Source: Eupeodes corollae (lineage: Eukaryota; Arthropoda; Insecta; Diptera; Syrphidae). From it: a stretch of DNA of 64,000 nt. Shown here one piece after another: positions 9,971 through 22,026 of the stretch. The notes below the pieces were generated by a model. It ran no database searches. It was given only the letters and a program-made list of their open reading frames with translations, and was not told where the DNA came from. Numbering within the stretch: the stretch's first letter is position 1; each line of letters starts with the position of its first letter. Where the stretch lies: contig NC_079149.1 of NCBI RefSeq assembly GCF_945859685.1, positions 126,506,065 to 126,570,064 of the forward strand. The letters run 5' to 3'. Position numbers and translations under genes: made by a program.

Positions 9971-10862
9971 CTGCGTTCAATATCAGACAAATAGGGTATC
10001 CGGATACCTTTTTGTTAGTGTTTTACGTGTAAAATAACAGCTGATCAAAAAGAGCTGAGATGTCAAAAAAAATCCAAATGTATCCAAGAATTTCTGGAGT
10101 ATGTAGGCATCTGACAGAACAGCTGATTCAATACATGGTTGTATTTCAAGAAACTTAAAAGATTGATTTCAGCTTTTTTATTTGTTGGTCTTTAAACAAA
10201 AAGATACATAATGTTAGTTGAAGTTGTATTTGAATATATTCTGAACATTATAGGTAATTATGATCTATTTTTTAAACTTCAAAATTGACTTATTTTGTTC
10301 TTGTTTTGTTGATAACCAATTTGCTAGGTCTTACCTCCAGTCTAGTGTCCAGCATTCTGAAGTTGAAGATCCTCATCCTGTTCTAGAAGTAGAACAAAAT
10401 ACCTACAGGTACATAAATATTAATCTTGTGAAAATAAATACATCTAACTTTTTTGTTTTTATGTATAAAAGCAGACAGAGGCGGACAGCTTGTGGAAACA
10501 AGCAAATAAGGTCGTTGAAGAAAGGTGAGTTATTCTTTCAGATGATTTAAAACCCCAAAGAAGAACCACTCTTTTCCCTTGTTTTACGGTTGGGAACATA
10601 AATCTATTGTGCTCTTCTTGGAAGAGTGCAGAGAGAGAAAGGGCCAGCTCCGAGAACACGGGTCAATTTTTGATGAGAAGGCATTAGAAATAAAATTAAA
10701 AAATATGAAAATTTTGACTTCGAAGCTTAAATGTTTCTCTGCTTTTTGTGAACAGCTGAAAGTTGTTTTTATTTTTTGACAGCTATCTCAGTACTGCTAC
10801 AATCCAACTAGTTCAACAAGGTATCTAAAAATCCATCTATCCAAGACGAGATTGAACGTAAC
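9971..10862. mobile_element. Candidate inverted-repeat element, about 0.9 kb
   Basis: Left end TGCGTTCAATATC near 9971 and right end GATTGAACGTAAC near 10850 are imperfect inverted repeats. On the inward side both run on to a GATACCTT word (left near 10002, right as AAGGTATC near 10818). CAGCTGA words occur near both ends. No target duplication could be defined. The interior holds the disrupted reading frame listed next. Family uncertain. Confidence 0.4.
10319..10779 (+). pseudogene. Possible decayed Myb/SANT-like (trihelix) coding fragment
   Basis: Coding-like segments separated by plausible splice signals: SYLQSSVQHSEVEDPHPVLE, then a GT-AG gap (10408 to about 10470), a short segment, then WEHKSIVLFLEECRERKGQL with EHGSIFDEKALEIKLKNMK. 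The last part has the W-H...LFL-x3-RE shape of insect Myb/SANT-like trihelix domains. Frames do not join cleanly and no good start is found, so I treat it as a relic. The family assignment is weak. Confidence 0.25.
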
Positions 10863-10869
10863 AATTAGG

Positions 10870-11989
10870 TAGAGTTTTTATATACATACATTATACATTA
10901 AAATAACATTAAAGCTGCAAATTTGTAAGAGAATCAATGGGATAGTTATCAGTAAGGGCGGATCTCAGCCTTTTTTTATAAACTATTCGAAATCTTGTTT
11001 CTAATTCAGAGTAAAATTTTAGTTCAGGTTTATCTCAAACAAGATTTTAGATTTTTGCGCGATTAGGGTGAAATACTTTCCAGTTGAAATTCATAATAAG
11101 GGTGAATATCTAAATCTTCGAAAAATATAAAATTTCTTCTAAGTATCATTTCAAAAGTCATAAAACATCTAAATAAAATTGCAGTGGATGGAAAAAACAA
11201 TAATAAGATTGGTGGGCAAAACTTAGACTTTGCTCTGCCCTACAAACCAAACATACCTTTATTAAAGGCATTGAAAACCATCGTTTTGGAGCAATTAAGC
11301 TTATTTTAAAATTTCCTTATATGACAAGTTTTCATTATTCCTAAGGTTTAATCTTCCAAAGGTCTTAAAACAAAGGGAGGACTTGTAATTCAGTTAATTT
11401 TGAAGCAAATTATTAAACTTACTCACAAATGTTTACGTTTAAAAGGGAATAATAAAACAAAAAATCAATCGTTCTTAATTATATCGCCAATTAAAATATA
11501 TATAGAAATAGTATACAATTTATCAACATGTAACAACCTTGTTTCATTGCCACGATCAAAGTGACCAAAAAAGCCGAAGGAAAACCTAATTTTTCCTATA
11601 CACATAAGTATATATTCATTGGTCAATACATTATCTTTTAATTTATCAAATAGCTAACCAATTTAAATCAAGTTACTTGTACAATAACTTTGTTAGTTGA
11701 TGTTTATGTTAGAATAGAGATGCAAGAAGGAATAGCGGTAGTTTTCATGTTGGTTGTCATCTCTCATGATCAACCAAACGGTGTTACCAGGAGTTGGTAA
11801 AATCGTTTTTAATTAGTTCTCCACAACTGTATTTCCAAAACTTGACAAGAAAGTCTTGTTCAGACGATGGATTCGTTATAAGAACAGATAAATAGAGTGG
11901 TTCAGTGTTTGTTAAATAATTATAATTAATGAGGACTTTTCGAAAATTGTTTGGAATATCAAATATATTTAAATTGAATATTAAAGATA
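10870..11989. other. Intergenic, no gene seen
   Basis: AT-rich flank of the Merlin insertion. No protein motif, RNA gene or repeat array noticed. Confidence 0.55.
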
Positions 11990-11990
11990 A

Positions 11991-11999
11991 GGGCTATAG
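11991..11999. repeat. 9-bp target duplication, left copy (Merlin)
   Basis: GGGCTATAG here is repeated exactly at 15336-15344, immediately outside the other end of the element. Merlin transposons typically make 8-9 bp duplications. Confidence 0.85.
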
Positions 12000-12496
12000 G
12001 GGAGAGTACGATAACTTTGGCGCCGAGATATAATAACGGTTTTTGGTAGAGGGGCTTAATACAAGCATTTTTTACTATGGGAGGGGGGGGTCTATCTCCC
12101 CCCGTTTAGGCGGTAGGGGCAATTTAAAAAAACATGTACTTTAAATGGAAAAAAAAATAATTAAAAAATAACGGTAATACTTACAATTAAGTATTATACC
12201 TTTTTTTAAAGCCAACACTTGTGTCTAGTAGCTTGTTTTTAAATCAAGTCAAAACTATGCATAGTTTGCGAAAAACACTGTTTTAAGCTCAAAATTTGGT
12301 CAAAAAAAAAGTTAAAAATATGGTTTAGAGTGTAATATTTCGAAACTTTTAGATTATCTACAATTTTTTTTTTAGAATACATTGCCCTTATTTATTTTTT
12401 AACGAAAACTGAAAACTAGATGTTTCTATGTCTTCTAGTTTTTGAGAAAATTGAAAATTACCAAAACAAAATATTTCAATTAAATTACTTTTTTTA
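12000..12496. repeat. Merlin left terminal inverted repeat
   Basis: Pairs with 14840-15335. Contains a G-run (GGGAGGGGGGGTC) at about 12080 and a matching C-run in the other copy, a TATGCATAG word near 12255, and ends at a poly-T patch. Only a few substitutions separate the two arms. Confidence 0.9.
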
Positions 12497-12511
12497 TATA
12501 TGAAATTTTGC

Positions 12512-12606
12512 ATGCACTCACCGAACCTTTCACCCTCTCCACCTTGCACCCACCCTAACTCGCACCCACCCCAAATCCTATAGTGAGCCCAAGCAGGGGG
12601 GTTGCA
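12512..12606. repeat. GC-rich direct repeat inside Merlin, copy 1
   Basis: GCACTCACCGAACCT...CCCCAAATCCTATAGTGAGC and onward recurs in the SAME orientation at 14650-14746, just inside the inverted arms. It is rich in CACCC words (GGGTG on the other strand) in an otherwise AT-rich region. Confidence 0.8.
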
Positions 12607-12884
12607 TCTTACTGTTTGCATTAGAAATTTCGTATATACCTACATATGTGATTGTTGTTTTATTTTGGTTTTGGGGTTTTTAAAACTACTTTTTAAAGAG
12701 TTTTTTTGGTATTTACTTTCAGGATAATTGTTAAAGATTAGGTCATTTTGTGAGTCAAGTAAAGCAATTCATTTAGCATAACCCAGAATGCACCACGAGG
12801 AGGTAGAATTGCATTGCATTCCGCGTCCCAGCCAGTTAGTTTTTAAGTAAGTCAGGAGTTATTGAAAAATAGTCACGTTAATTT

Positions 12885-14181
12885 TCAATGTGTTGAAGGT
12901 ATGTAAGTCTCGTCAATGAATTCATCGTCCGTACTAGTGTCACTGTGGAGTTCGTTAAGTTCGTCATTGATGGTCAAGAGCCGTGGTTGTTTTGGCGGTA
13001 ACACATCTTCTAGGTGTTCACTGCAAACGTCGGGAGGGTCGAAGTGCTTTAGTTGCAGACCTACACTTTCTTGTCCATTAACCAAACATGGGTATACTTT
13101 TTTCATATCTAGTAAGAATTCCATTATTTGGGATCTCAAATCGTCTTTATATTTTTTTTCAAGGCAATATTTTCTATAAAAGAAAAGTGCCATATATTGA
13201 TGGATGTGGAGTGTGGTTTTGCGGCATAAAATTGTTTTTTTCAGAAGTTTATTTTGATTTTCTAGATCGTTTATTGTGTTAGTCTTATCGGCTTTGTCGA
13301 CATATTCGCCTTTGCTGTGGTTTGTTACGCCATGACTAGTAGAACTGGAGAATAATTTTTCAACACCTATGTATTGGCGTGCGCTGTCGGTACAGATACG
13401 ACTTGTATTGGGGTTAACATATTTATGAATATAAGGCCACAAATCTTCCCTACATTTGGAATTGACTTTAAAGAAACGTCCGACTTTATCTTCTTTGCAA
13501 TATAGCCCCAACACTACAATTGTCATCTGTTCTGTGACACGGCCTTTGTGGTATTTTCTTTTCGTTAAAAATGTTTCATCGATTTGAACCGTTTTTTCTT
13601 CACCGCCAATATTAATATCAATATGGGAGGATATTATTTCGGCTATTTCCCGACAATAATTATAGTAATCTATGATGGTAGATTTACTTAATTTATCTTT
13701 ATTGTCGTGATTTCGCCAAGCGATTAATTGCTAATTTGAGAATTTACGAAAATATTTAAAACAAAATCCTTAAATTGTTGCTTAAGATTTAATTAATTAC
13801 CTGGAAAACCATGTTTACAGGCATTTTAATCACAAAAGAGATAATTATAGCAAGCACTTCATTTATCTCTAGCCGACATTGAGGGCCATGGAAAAATGTT
13901 CCTATTGATGGGTTGATTGTATTTCTACAAGTTTTGTCACCTTTTCTTTTTGAGCCCTTTTTTGAACATCGCCAAAACCAACCGAACTTTGATCTTTTTG
14001 AATTTTCCACGGTCATTAAAATATCACAACACAGAGGTGGAGTAGACGTTTTGGAGGGAATTAACCCGATTTCTTCCAAAAACGCGAAACTTTTTTCGTT
14101 TGTTGATACCAAATCCCCAAACGAACAAAAAATCGAAAAATTATTTAATTTTGGGTGAAGAAGTGGATGTTTAGCCGCCAT
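12885..14181 (-). CDS. Merlin transposase, two exons, 408 residues
   Basis: DDE transposase of the Merlin superfamily, related to bacterial IS1016/IS1595. Exon 1 is 14181-13801, a 67-nt GT-AG intron 13800-13731 follows, and exon 2 is 13730-12885; the phase-0 join gives MVFQ-QLIAWRNHDN. An N-terminal Cys-rich segment (CCDIL...WFWRCSKK...KTCRNTINPSIGTFF, residues about 45-95) is the expected zinc-ribbon/DNA-binding part. KSTIIDYYNYCREIAEII precedes VQIDETFLTKRKYHKGR (first Asp, about 178) and RICTDSARQYIGV (second Asp, about 242). HGVTNHSKGEYVDK then leads to KTNTINDLENQNK, where the catalytic Glu normally follows TNTI; here that position (about 281) is Asn, with Asp and Glu close by. No stop or frameshift interrupts the frame. 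The start ATG lies within GCCGCCAT on the + strand. Confidence 0.88.
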
Positions 14182-14649
14182 TTTTAAAAAGGGAATCCGA
14201 CTTATTCAAACGTTAAATGGAGAATGGCTTTGGTAAACAATAACCTGCACCAAACTTGTTAAAAAAAACGGTTAAACATCAAATGCTTCCTCTTGTTATT
14301 TATGATCTAACTATATAGGTACATACTTTTTACTATGGCTGCATTATATGTGTGTACATAGTTATATGCATATTTATGTATGACATAAACATATGTGCAT
14401 GTTAAGAAACTACGAGAATTTGCTTCCGTTGTGTTGTTGTAAAGGTAATGCAAATTTTTTTATAATGCAATACATTTTTATGCTCAAATATATTAAATGT
14501 TAAAGTTTTTGTCAAGTACCTAACGGTATATTTAGAAAAAAAGAGATTGAAATGGACATGACATATATGTACATATGTTTATGTATATAATATCAATTAT
14601 TTTTTAATTCAGCTTATTTAAATGCAAAAAAAACTTTGAATGCACCTCA

Positions 14650-14746
14650 TCTTGCACTCACCGAACCTTGCTCCCTCCTCACTTTGCACGCACTCCAACT
14701 TGCACCCACCCCAAATCCTATAGTGAGCCCAAGCAGGTGGGTTGCA
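14650..14746. repeat. GC-rich direct repeat inside Merlin, copy 2
   Basis: Second copy of the 12512-12606 repeat, same orientation, with more substitutions in the first half and a near-identical CCCAAATCCTATAGTGAGCC core. Confidence 0.8.
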
Positions 14747-14839
14747 GGGGGGCAGCATGCCCCCCCTTACGGATCCCACTGTTGCATACAACCAAACTTG
14801 CACCTACCATTGTTACTATCAAAATAAGATTTTTGAAGC

Positions 14840-15335
14840 AAAAAAAAAGAATTAAATTAAAATAGTAGTTGTGGTTATTTTCAATTTTCTCAAAAACTAA
14901 AAGACATAAAATCATCTAGTTTTCAGTTTTCGATCAAAAATAAATAAGGGCAATGTATTCTAAAAAAAAAATTGTAGATAATCTAAAAGTTTTGAAATAT
15001 TACACTCTAAACCATATTTTTAACTTTTTTTTTTACCAAATTTTGAGTTTAAAACAGTGTTTTTCGCAAACTATGCATAGTTTTGACTTGATTTAAAAAC
15101 AAGCTACTAGACACAAGTGTTGGCTTTAAAAAAAGGTATAATACTTAATTGTAAGTATTACCGTTATTTTTTAATTATTTTTTTTCCATTTAAAGTACAT
15201 GTTTTTTTAAATTGCCCCTACCGCCTAAATGGGGGGAGATAGACCCCCCCCTCCCATAGTAAAAAATGCTTGTATTAAGCCCCTCTACCAAAAACCGTTA
15301 TTATATCTCGGCGCCAAAGTTATCGTACTCGTGCC
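14840..15335. repeat. Merlin right terminal inverted repeat
   Basis: Reverse complement of 12000-12496. The outermost bases differ slightly from the left arm (GGCACGAG against GGGAGAG). Confidence 0.9.
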
Positions 15336-15344
15336 GGGCTATAG
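15336..15344. repeat. 9-bp target duplication, right copy (Merlin)
   Basis: GGGCTATAG, identical to 11991-11999. Confidence 0.85.
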
Positions 15345-16020
15345 ATTTAGAAAATGAATACACATTTTATTGAAAAAAAAAAGAATTCATACATTTTTGG
15401 GGACTTCGAAATTTCGATTGAATTCTAAAACAATATCTGGACGGATTACGTATCAATAAACTGTGTTAAATAATATTTGAACAAAGATTTCAAAGAATTT
15501 TTTTTGATGTTATTAAGAAAGCAACACAAATTTTAAGAATTCACTTTTCTATAGAACGCCCTTTTGAAAATGCTACATTACGTTTATTTGCCTTTAAAAA
15601 CCAGATGTGGTAGATCTGTTTTAAAGTCAGATTTGAACTAAGGACATCAAAACACTTGGGAAATGTTTAATATGAATACTTGTCACAAAATGTTGTTATT
15701 ACTTAAATTTTCATAAGAACTTATGTAGGTACATTGTTGCAATGAGAGGAATTCGGTTAGAAGAAACCCAACATTTAAAACAGAAAATTTAAATTCATCC
15801 TTTTTAGAAGGATCGCTAAATTTCGTATGACGAATGTCCGAATGTCAAAGAGGTGTCATAAATCTTTTTCAGATGAAAATATTAGTCATGGAACTTAAAT
15901 TCGGTATGATGTATTTTTATTAAGACTGGCCCTATGATACCTTTATTGGCATTTGTAGGACTTTTTTGTTGTCTTCTTACGAAAGAAAAATATAATTAAT
16001 TTCATTTAACGCTTTTTGTC
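15345..16020. other. Intergenic, no gene seen
   Basis: AT-rich flank right of the Merlin element. Nothing recognised. Confidence 0.55.
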
Positions 16021-16026
16021 AAAAGG

Positions 16027-16280
16027 TTCCTTGTAAATTTGAAAAAGAAATAACTAATATTTCTTTACAAAACAAAATAAAAAAGATGATGGATTTGTAG
16101 CTTGTCTGAGGAGTGTTTTGTAAACAATAATGATTTTGGTAGTGTTTGTACTATGAACTTGCAATAGAGGTTTGTGGAGTTAAGTTCTGAATTTGAAATG
16201 CATGACACTTGAAAAACTAACTAGTTGCTTTGGTTAAAATTTACGTTCAAAGAATGAAGTCCCTAACGTTTTCTGAACCT
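16027..16280. repeat. Dispersed repeat, copy A
   Basis: The stretch from TTCCTTGTAAATTTG to CTGAGGAGTGTTTTGTA (16027-16131) matches 22601-22699. ATGACACTTGAAAAACTAAC to GTTTTCTGAACC (16201-16278) matches 23992-24085. The 70 bp between the blocks in copy A are absent from copy B, where a Tc1-like element sits. No coding content; family unknown. Confidence 0.7.
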
Positions 16281-16284
16281 GCCC

Positions 16285-19200
16285 AATACTTTTTTCGGAG
16301 CTGTTCTTTTTGACAGTTGTCACTTGATTTCATAATTAATAGACTTACTCCTCAACAGAAAGTTGGAAAATTATGTAAATTTATTCGCATCTCGTTCTGC
16401 TTTAAATTAGAGCTGTGCCCTCCTACTTTATGGAAGATTTTGTGGAAGGATCTACTTTTGCGGGCCTACGAAACACAAACGGTTACTGATCCCGATGTTG
16501 ACAAGAAAATTTTGTTCAGCAATCAAGGTCATTTTTGGTGCAATGTAAACACGTTAAACAATAAAATTAAATTTTCGTATTTGGAGTGATCATAATCAAC
16601 CAACCCCCTACTCAAAATTATTTTTAAAACATAATGGCAAGTCCTTATCTTTATATTAAAGCTTAAAAAAAAAACTAAAACATACGAAAATAATGAAAAA
16701 TAAATAATTATTTTATCAATTGAGAATGACTGTACCAATTTCACTTATATTTTGTTCCAGTTGTTCGTAATTGACAGGAGAACGTTTTTGCGAAAATAAA
16801 TTTAAGAAAACCAGAACAAATTGAAAAATAATTTTTCTCATAGATATGTTATGTTTAATTATTCCAGAATAACTTTTCGAATTAGAAAATTGGGCGTTTT
16901 TCGTAGAAAACTGAAAATTCCCGAAAGGTTCTCAAAAATTGATTTGAAAAAAATTGCATGTAAGGATGGAAAATGTGTTTAAAGCTTCGAAAATTTCGAA
17001 TAATTGTAAAATTCATTGTGATAAAAGAGGTTTTCCGTGCATGTTGCGAGGAGAATTAAAAAAGATAAATAAAAGATGGTGTTGTATTGCGATCATAATA
17101 ATAACCCGATAGATGGCGTTCTATGTAGACTTGAGCTGTGGTCAATTTGACAGGTGTTATTTTTACAAAAATGTGGGTAAATTTTTGGGTAAAACACATT
17201 GAAATTTGAAGTAGGTATCTGTATTTTGTTACCATTTTGGAGTTTATCTGATGGTGTTAACAAGCCGAGAAAAAGTTGCCAAAAATGTAATTTTGGTATA
17301 TACAAATCCCTTTCGACTCTATAAATGCCAAATGTCGAAAATAAAAAGTATTTAAATTGGGTTTCATCAAAATTTGTCGGAAGTTAACAAATTGTTCAAT
17401 CTTTCATGTTAAATATAAATTTATGATACAAAACCCTTCCCCCTCATATAAATTTTGTTAGAACTGAAATCGCTGTAACTTATTGTATGTATATTGTTTG
17501 CTCTAAGAAAAACACTGGAAAAGTGCCAAAAAGGATTTAATTTTTTTGTCAGGATTCATGAAAATCCCATCAATTTTGTTCATCTTTCCATTTCCATTTG
17601 AAAGTAAATCATGGTCATGTACCTCGAGTTCAACTGAAGACTTATCATAAAATATTCTTACCTTTATTGCATAAAACAAAAAGGTCATGTAAAGGAAATT
17701 ATCACTAAATATTTTCACTTCCCCAAATCAAATAAACATTTGAATTCAAAATCTCAGTAAGTACTCGCGACTTCGTTGTGTAGCTTTTTTTGAATTTAGA
17801 AAACAACCAAAAAATCTATCTCAAAAAGCAAATGTGCGCTGTGCAGATGCAGAGCACACCCCTCCTTTAGAAAGTTTAGGCTAAACAAAAACAAGAACAA
17901 AAATCAAATTCGACTGTGACTGTGACCTATGAGAGGCATATCACTTCACTACCCATAGGTGGCGTTGTTGGAGAAGTAAAGTGAAGTGAGGTGAGGTGTT
18001 TTACTCATGGAAGAGCTACGTACATAGGTACTACATCTAAAACTTTTTCTAAAACTAAATTATTGAGGTACCACTCTTGTACCTCTTTGAAATTTTTGTT
18101 TAGTAATTTGGTTGGTATTTGGCCCGGGTCCTTTTTTCGTTTTCAATTTGGTCTAGTTATTTTTGGGGAACTCGCATAGAGAACCAGGAGTTCAGCTAAA
18201 GTAGCAAAGCCCCAGCATCCCATAGTGTTTTAGAAATTTTGCAAAATAACATCATACACATACAAACAAGTCTACATTTTCTATGTTTGTATATATGGAG
18301 TGTATATATGTGAATTCGGAATGGATACGTCGTATGGTGTTTTTAGATTGTGATGAAAATTGTGTACGGAAATGATTTGACCTAAACGTTAACATAGCAA
18401 TGGATATGGATATAGTATCTCTTCGGTAGGAATCTAGTTTTTGGCTGGCTCTCAATTTGAAAAGTGAAAATTTGATTTTACCTATATACAGTCTATAATA
18501 GTCTACAGAAACAGACAGACAGACCAAGACTTTCAAAGTATTTCAGAGGGTGTTCTGTTTTTCAAAATTAATGGAAAAACTCAAAAATAATAAAATTAAT
18601 TTGATGATTTTTTAAAAATTTTAAATATTGATGTATTTTTCAATTTATAATTTAAAAAATAAAATTATAAATGTCCTTAAATTTTTTTCGGAAAGGAACA
18701 AAAGAAACCTCGGTCGGGAATGGTTTTACAAAAATGATTCATTTGTTTTCAATTGCACACAAAAATAGGAATCAAAAAGGTCTAATTTTCTTGTCTTAAT
18801 TTTTCTCCTTAGAAAATTCCAAATGATGTCCCAGAATAATTTGTTTTGAAGAAAGCCTTAAGGTTCTCAGCGGTTTTTGAATTGAAGTGCTAAAACTTGA
18901 AATTTCATTCCTATTTATCTTAGTAATGCATTTTTTTTGTTGGCCGGATTCATAATGCAAACAATTTTTTTTAAACATTATTAGGAATATTTTTTTTTTT
19001 GGCATAGCTATCCGTATTTACAGCAGGAGCTTCCATGTATTACAAATACAACACGCAGCTGCGGATAAAACTTAAACTCGGATAAAAAATTGACATTTTA
19101 TAGATTTCGATGCGATTCGATCGGAGTTCACCACTTTTTACCAAAAATGGCCGTTATAAAGTTAAGCAAAGGTTATTTATTTTGACGATTTACGTGGCTC

Positions 19201-20445
19201 CATGAGTACCCATATTATCAAAATTAAACTTCAAAAGTCACATACGAATTTCAATTTCGATCTTTCGACCCTACATATAAATGGGCCACCTATAAGAATT
19301 TCAATTTAATGAACTCCGACTGACCAAATCTACGAACATACCCCAATATGTTAAAAACTTATCCGAAAGCAAAACCAAAATTACAAAACAAATGCAGATG
19401 GATGTACAAATGGAAAATCAGAAAAAAAGGTAACTTACCATTTATTTAAAATTATAAATTATATAATTCTTTCTTAAAATATATAGCATCAAGAAAAAAA
19501 CTTGGTCAAAAGAGGAGACGGAGGCCTTTTGTTTTATTATCTGAAACCTAGACAAGTCTACCAAATTAAAAATAAAATAAAACATTTGCGAATGAGCAAC
19601 TGCGGATACAATTTTTTTTTGGGAAATCGAATTTGGCTGAAAATAGCGATGTTGGTTTGCGATTGATAACTGAATAGTATATCCATGGATGTGTTCATTG
19701 AGTTGTTATAATTTTCCATTTGACAAACAAATTGAACTTTTTGATTTTATTTGGACAATTTTTTTTTCTTAGATCACAGAGAACTTCGTATTTTCATTAA
19801 TGTCAGGAAAGCAATTTCTCGCTTATGTAGCATTTGTATACCGTTTTCGCATTTTTGTGTCTCTTGAATTTTAATAGAATTGAGCTTCGGTTGTTACACC
19901 GTTTATAATATGCGATGTTTGATGAGCGAATAACGAATTCAAATAAAGTAAAAGCGGAAAATAAGTAAACCCAACCTAATTTTGAGAGGATACTTCTCAA
20001 ATTCCACTGTATTTCCTTTATAATTGATCAATTTTAACAAATTTGTATTTTCATTCTAAACGAAATAATCAATCCTTTTTTGAAAAATCCTTGATGAGTT
20101 TTCAAAAAAATGATGAAGATAAGAAAATTCAAATCTCACTTCTAATTACGGTTTTCAATGTTACTTAGAATAAAACCGATCTTCGATATATCTGTGTGAT
20201 CTTTTCTTATGATTAGTTTAAAAACTAAATAACAAAATATAAGAATATAAGTTATCTGATTATAGGGAAATAGACGTAAGCTTTAATATTTATTTTTTAT
20301 TTTTCAAAAATTGCAAAAAGTAAGTGTCCACAAATAAAATACACAGTAAGAATATTATTATCTACGAACGTACCCCATTTATTTAGTTCTTATTTAAGTA
20401 TACATTATTCATGATATTTTTTTAACGCATCCTCTTTATAAGAAC
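16285..20445. other. Long intergenic stretch without recognised genes
   Basis: AT-rich. TCGGAGTTCA near 19121 and TGAACTCCGA near 19311 form a 10-bp inverted pair that may be a degenerate MITE. A less AT-rich patch lies at 17820-18000. I find no protein motif or RNA gene. Confidence 0.5.
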
Positions 20446-20449
20446 CGAA

Positions 20450-21250
20450 ATGCTGCGGTTCCTTTTGTTGGATACAGGGGCCATTTAATGTATCGTAAAG
20501 ACTATTTAACGTCAGGAAACTTTTCAGGAAATCGAAGTATAACCTTCGAATTTCTTGTACAATAGGAAAGTTTACCATACAATGGAAAATATTTTCAGGT
20601 TTTTTTATTTGAATAGATTACGGGCTTCAAATTCTTCAATGGGGCTGACTCAAACGTCTGCATCCCATAACACATAGTATACGTTTTGACAGTAGCGTTA
20701 AAGACTTGATATTTAGAGGCTAGATCAATATTTGGAATTGCGAATAATTTCGACAACATCGTATTGAATGACAATTTAGCTTCAAGACTTTTTTTTTTTG
20801 CATGTTTGCCAAAGTTTAAGTTTGATGACAATAATTAAATTCGGTCAACAGACCTATCCGTTCATTACAAAGTAGCATAGTTTCTTTCCGTAATATTCCT
20901 CGCTCTATCGATTCTTGAAAATCATGATTTTCGTTTTCAATATGTTAATAAGAAGATCCCATGTCTTGCAATACGTTTGTAATCGGTTTATTAAGTTAAA
21001 GAAAAAGATTTATCTCTGATATCAGCACAAAGTCATCCGCATAAAAAAGAACCTTAATCAGTTCTCCCGCAAAGTTTACACCCCCCCTTCTCAATATCAG
21101 CTACATAATCAATGTACAAGGCGAACAGAATAGGACTTAAAACCCTGTGGTACACCTGCAGACGTATCAAACCATTCTTTAAATGTATTTTTTGATTTGT
21201 TCTATTGTATTTCTATAGAACTTAGCTGGAATGCCATCACTCCTCGTAGT
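20450..21250 (-). pseudogene. Non-LTR retrotransposon (LINE) reverse-transcriptase relic
   Basis: Minus-strand fragments match LINE RT blocks in order: SDGIPAKFYRNTIEQIKK (about 21235), SAGVPQG (about 21150), SPILFALYIDYVADIEKGG, then FYADDFVLISE with the catalytic Asp pair near 21033. SLEAKLSFNTMLSKLFAIPN and NATVKTYTMCYGMQTF (20831-20600) follow, typical of the region after RT. Frames shift between blocks and stops are present. It is not the same element as the LINE at 53-55 kb. Ends not defined. Confidence 0.75.
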
Positions 21251-21259
21251 TCTTTGTAG

Positions 21260-22020
21260 TTCTTCTTTATAGCCCAAAAAGTGTTTTTTAGTTCTCTAAG
21301 TGAAATATACATATAAGTCAATTTCAGGCACATCCTGTTAGGCTAAGCTAAAAGTATGAGGTTTTTTTCTCAGCTGTCAATACAAAAGGCACCGCCATTG
21401 TAATAGCTTCGAGAATATTCTTCATACCATGGTAACGATACCCCCCCCCCCCCCGCAACTCCCGTACAACAGAGCAACATTTCTAAGAGTTTTTGGATTG
21501 TTTTAATTTTGTCGCACTTATCCCTTCCGACCACAACAGGGGTGCTATAACTCCCGAGGCATTTTTATTTTAATTGTAATTTTCATTTTTCTTCTTTTTC
21601 TTTTCTACCGTTTTTTGTAAAAATATTTATTTTGTATAAATTAAGCGTTTATTTGTTTGCTCAAACCAGTAGTCACCAAAAAGTTCAATGTCATCAAACA
21701 GTTCCGTTAACAGCCTTCCAAGCGGATCATCCTCATAATTTCTGATTTGATTAAAACAAACAAAACCGAAATTTTTAAATAAATCGCCCCAAAAAAATAT
21801 TGCAAGTAGTCATTGGGCTCGGACAACATACTCGTATACATAAGTAATTGAAAGTCCGGCAAGTTTCTAATATCTGATTGGCCAGGTGCCTAAAAGTTGC
21901 CTTCCAATTAAGGCAACTTTATTGGAAAGTTGACTGGAAAGATACTTAAGAAAAATCTCCCTAACTGTCAAGTCTTCTTATGTCAAAATGGCAGTTGATC
22001 TTGTTTGTCATACAACTGAA
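21260..22020. other. Intergenic DNA with a C homopolymer
   Basis: AT-rich and without coding motifs, apart from a run of 14 C at 21441-21454, which may have variable length or be an assembly weak point. Confidence 0.5.
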
Positions 22021-22026
22021 AGCTGT

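Larger units (their letters stand above)
12000..15335. mobile_element. Complete Merlin DNA transposon with long terminal inverted repeats
   Basis: Bounded on both sides by GGGCTATAG. The left end reads GGGAGAGTACGATAAC and the right end, reverse-complemented, GGCACGAGTACGATAAC, then both continue as TTTGGCGCCGAGATATAA. The inverted repeats run about 0.5 kb (12000-12496 and 14840-15335) with only scattered differences, so insertion looks recent. The interior holds one minus-strand, two-exon transposase of the IS1016/IS1595-related Merlin superfamily. At 3.3 kb it is large for a Merlin, because of the inverted repeats and extra subterminal sequence. Everything an autonomous copy needs appears present. 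Confidence 0.92.

Noticed and set aside
21441..21454. Run of 14 C as a biological signal
   Set aside because: A single homopolymer without associated motif; more likely a variable tract or assembly artefact.
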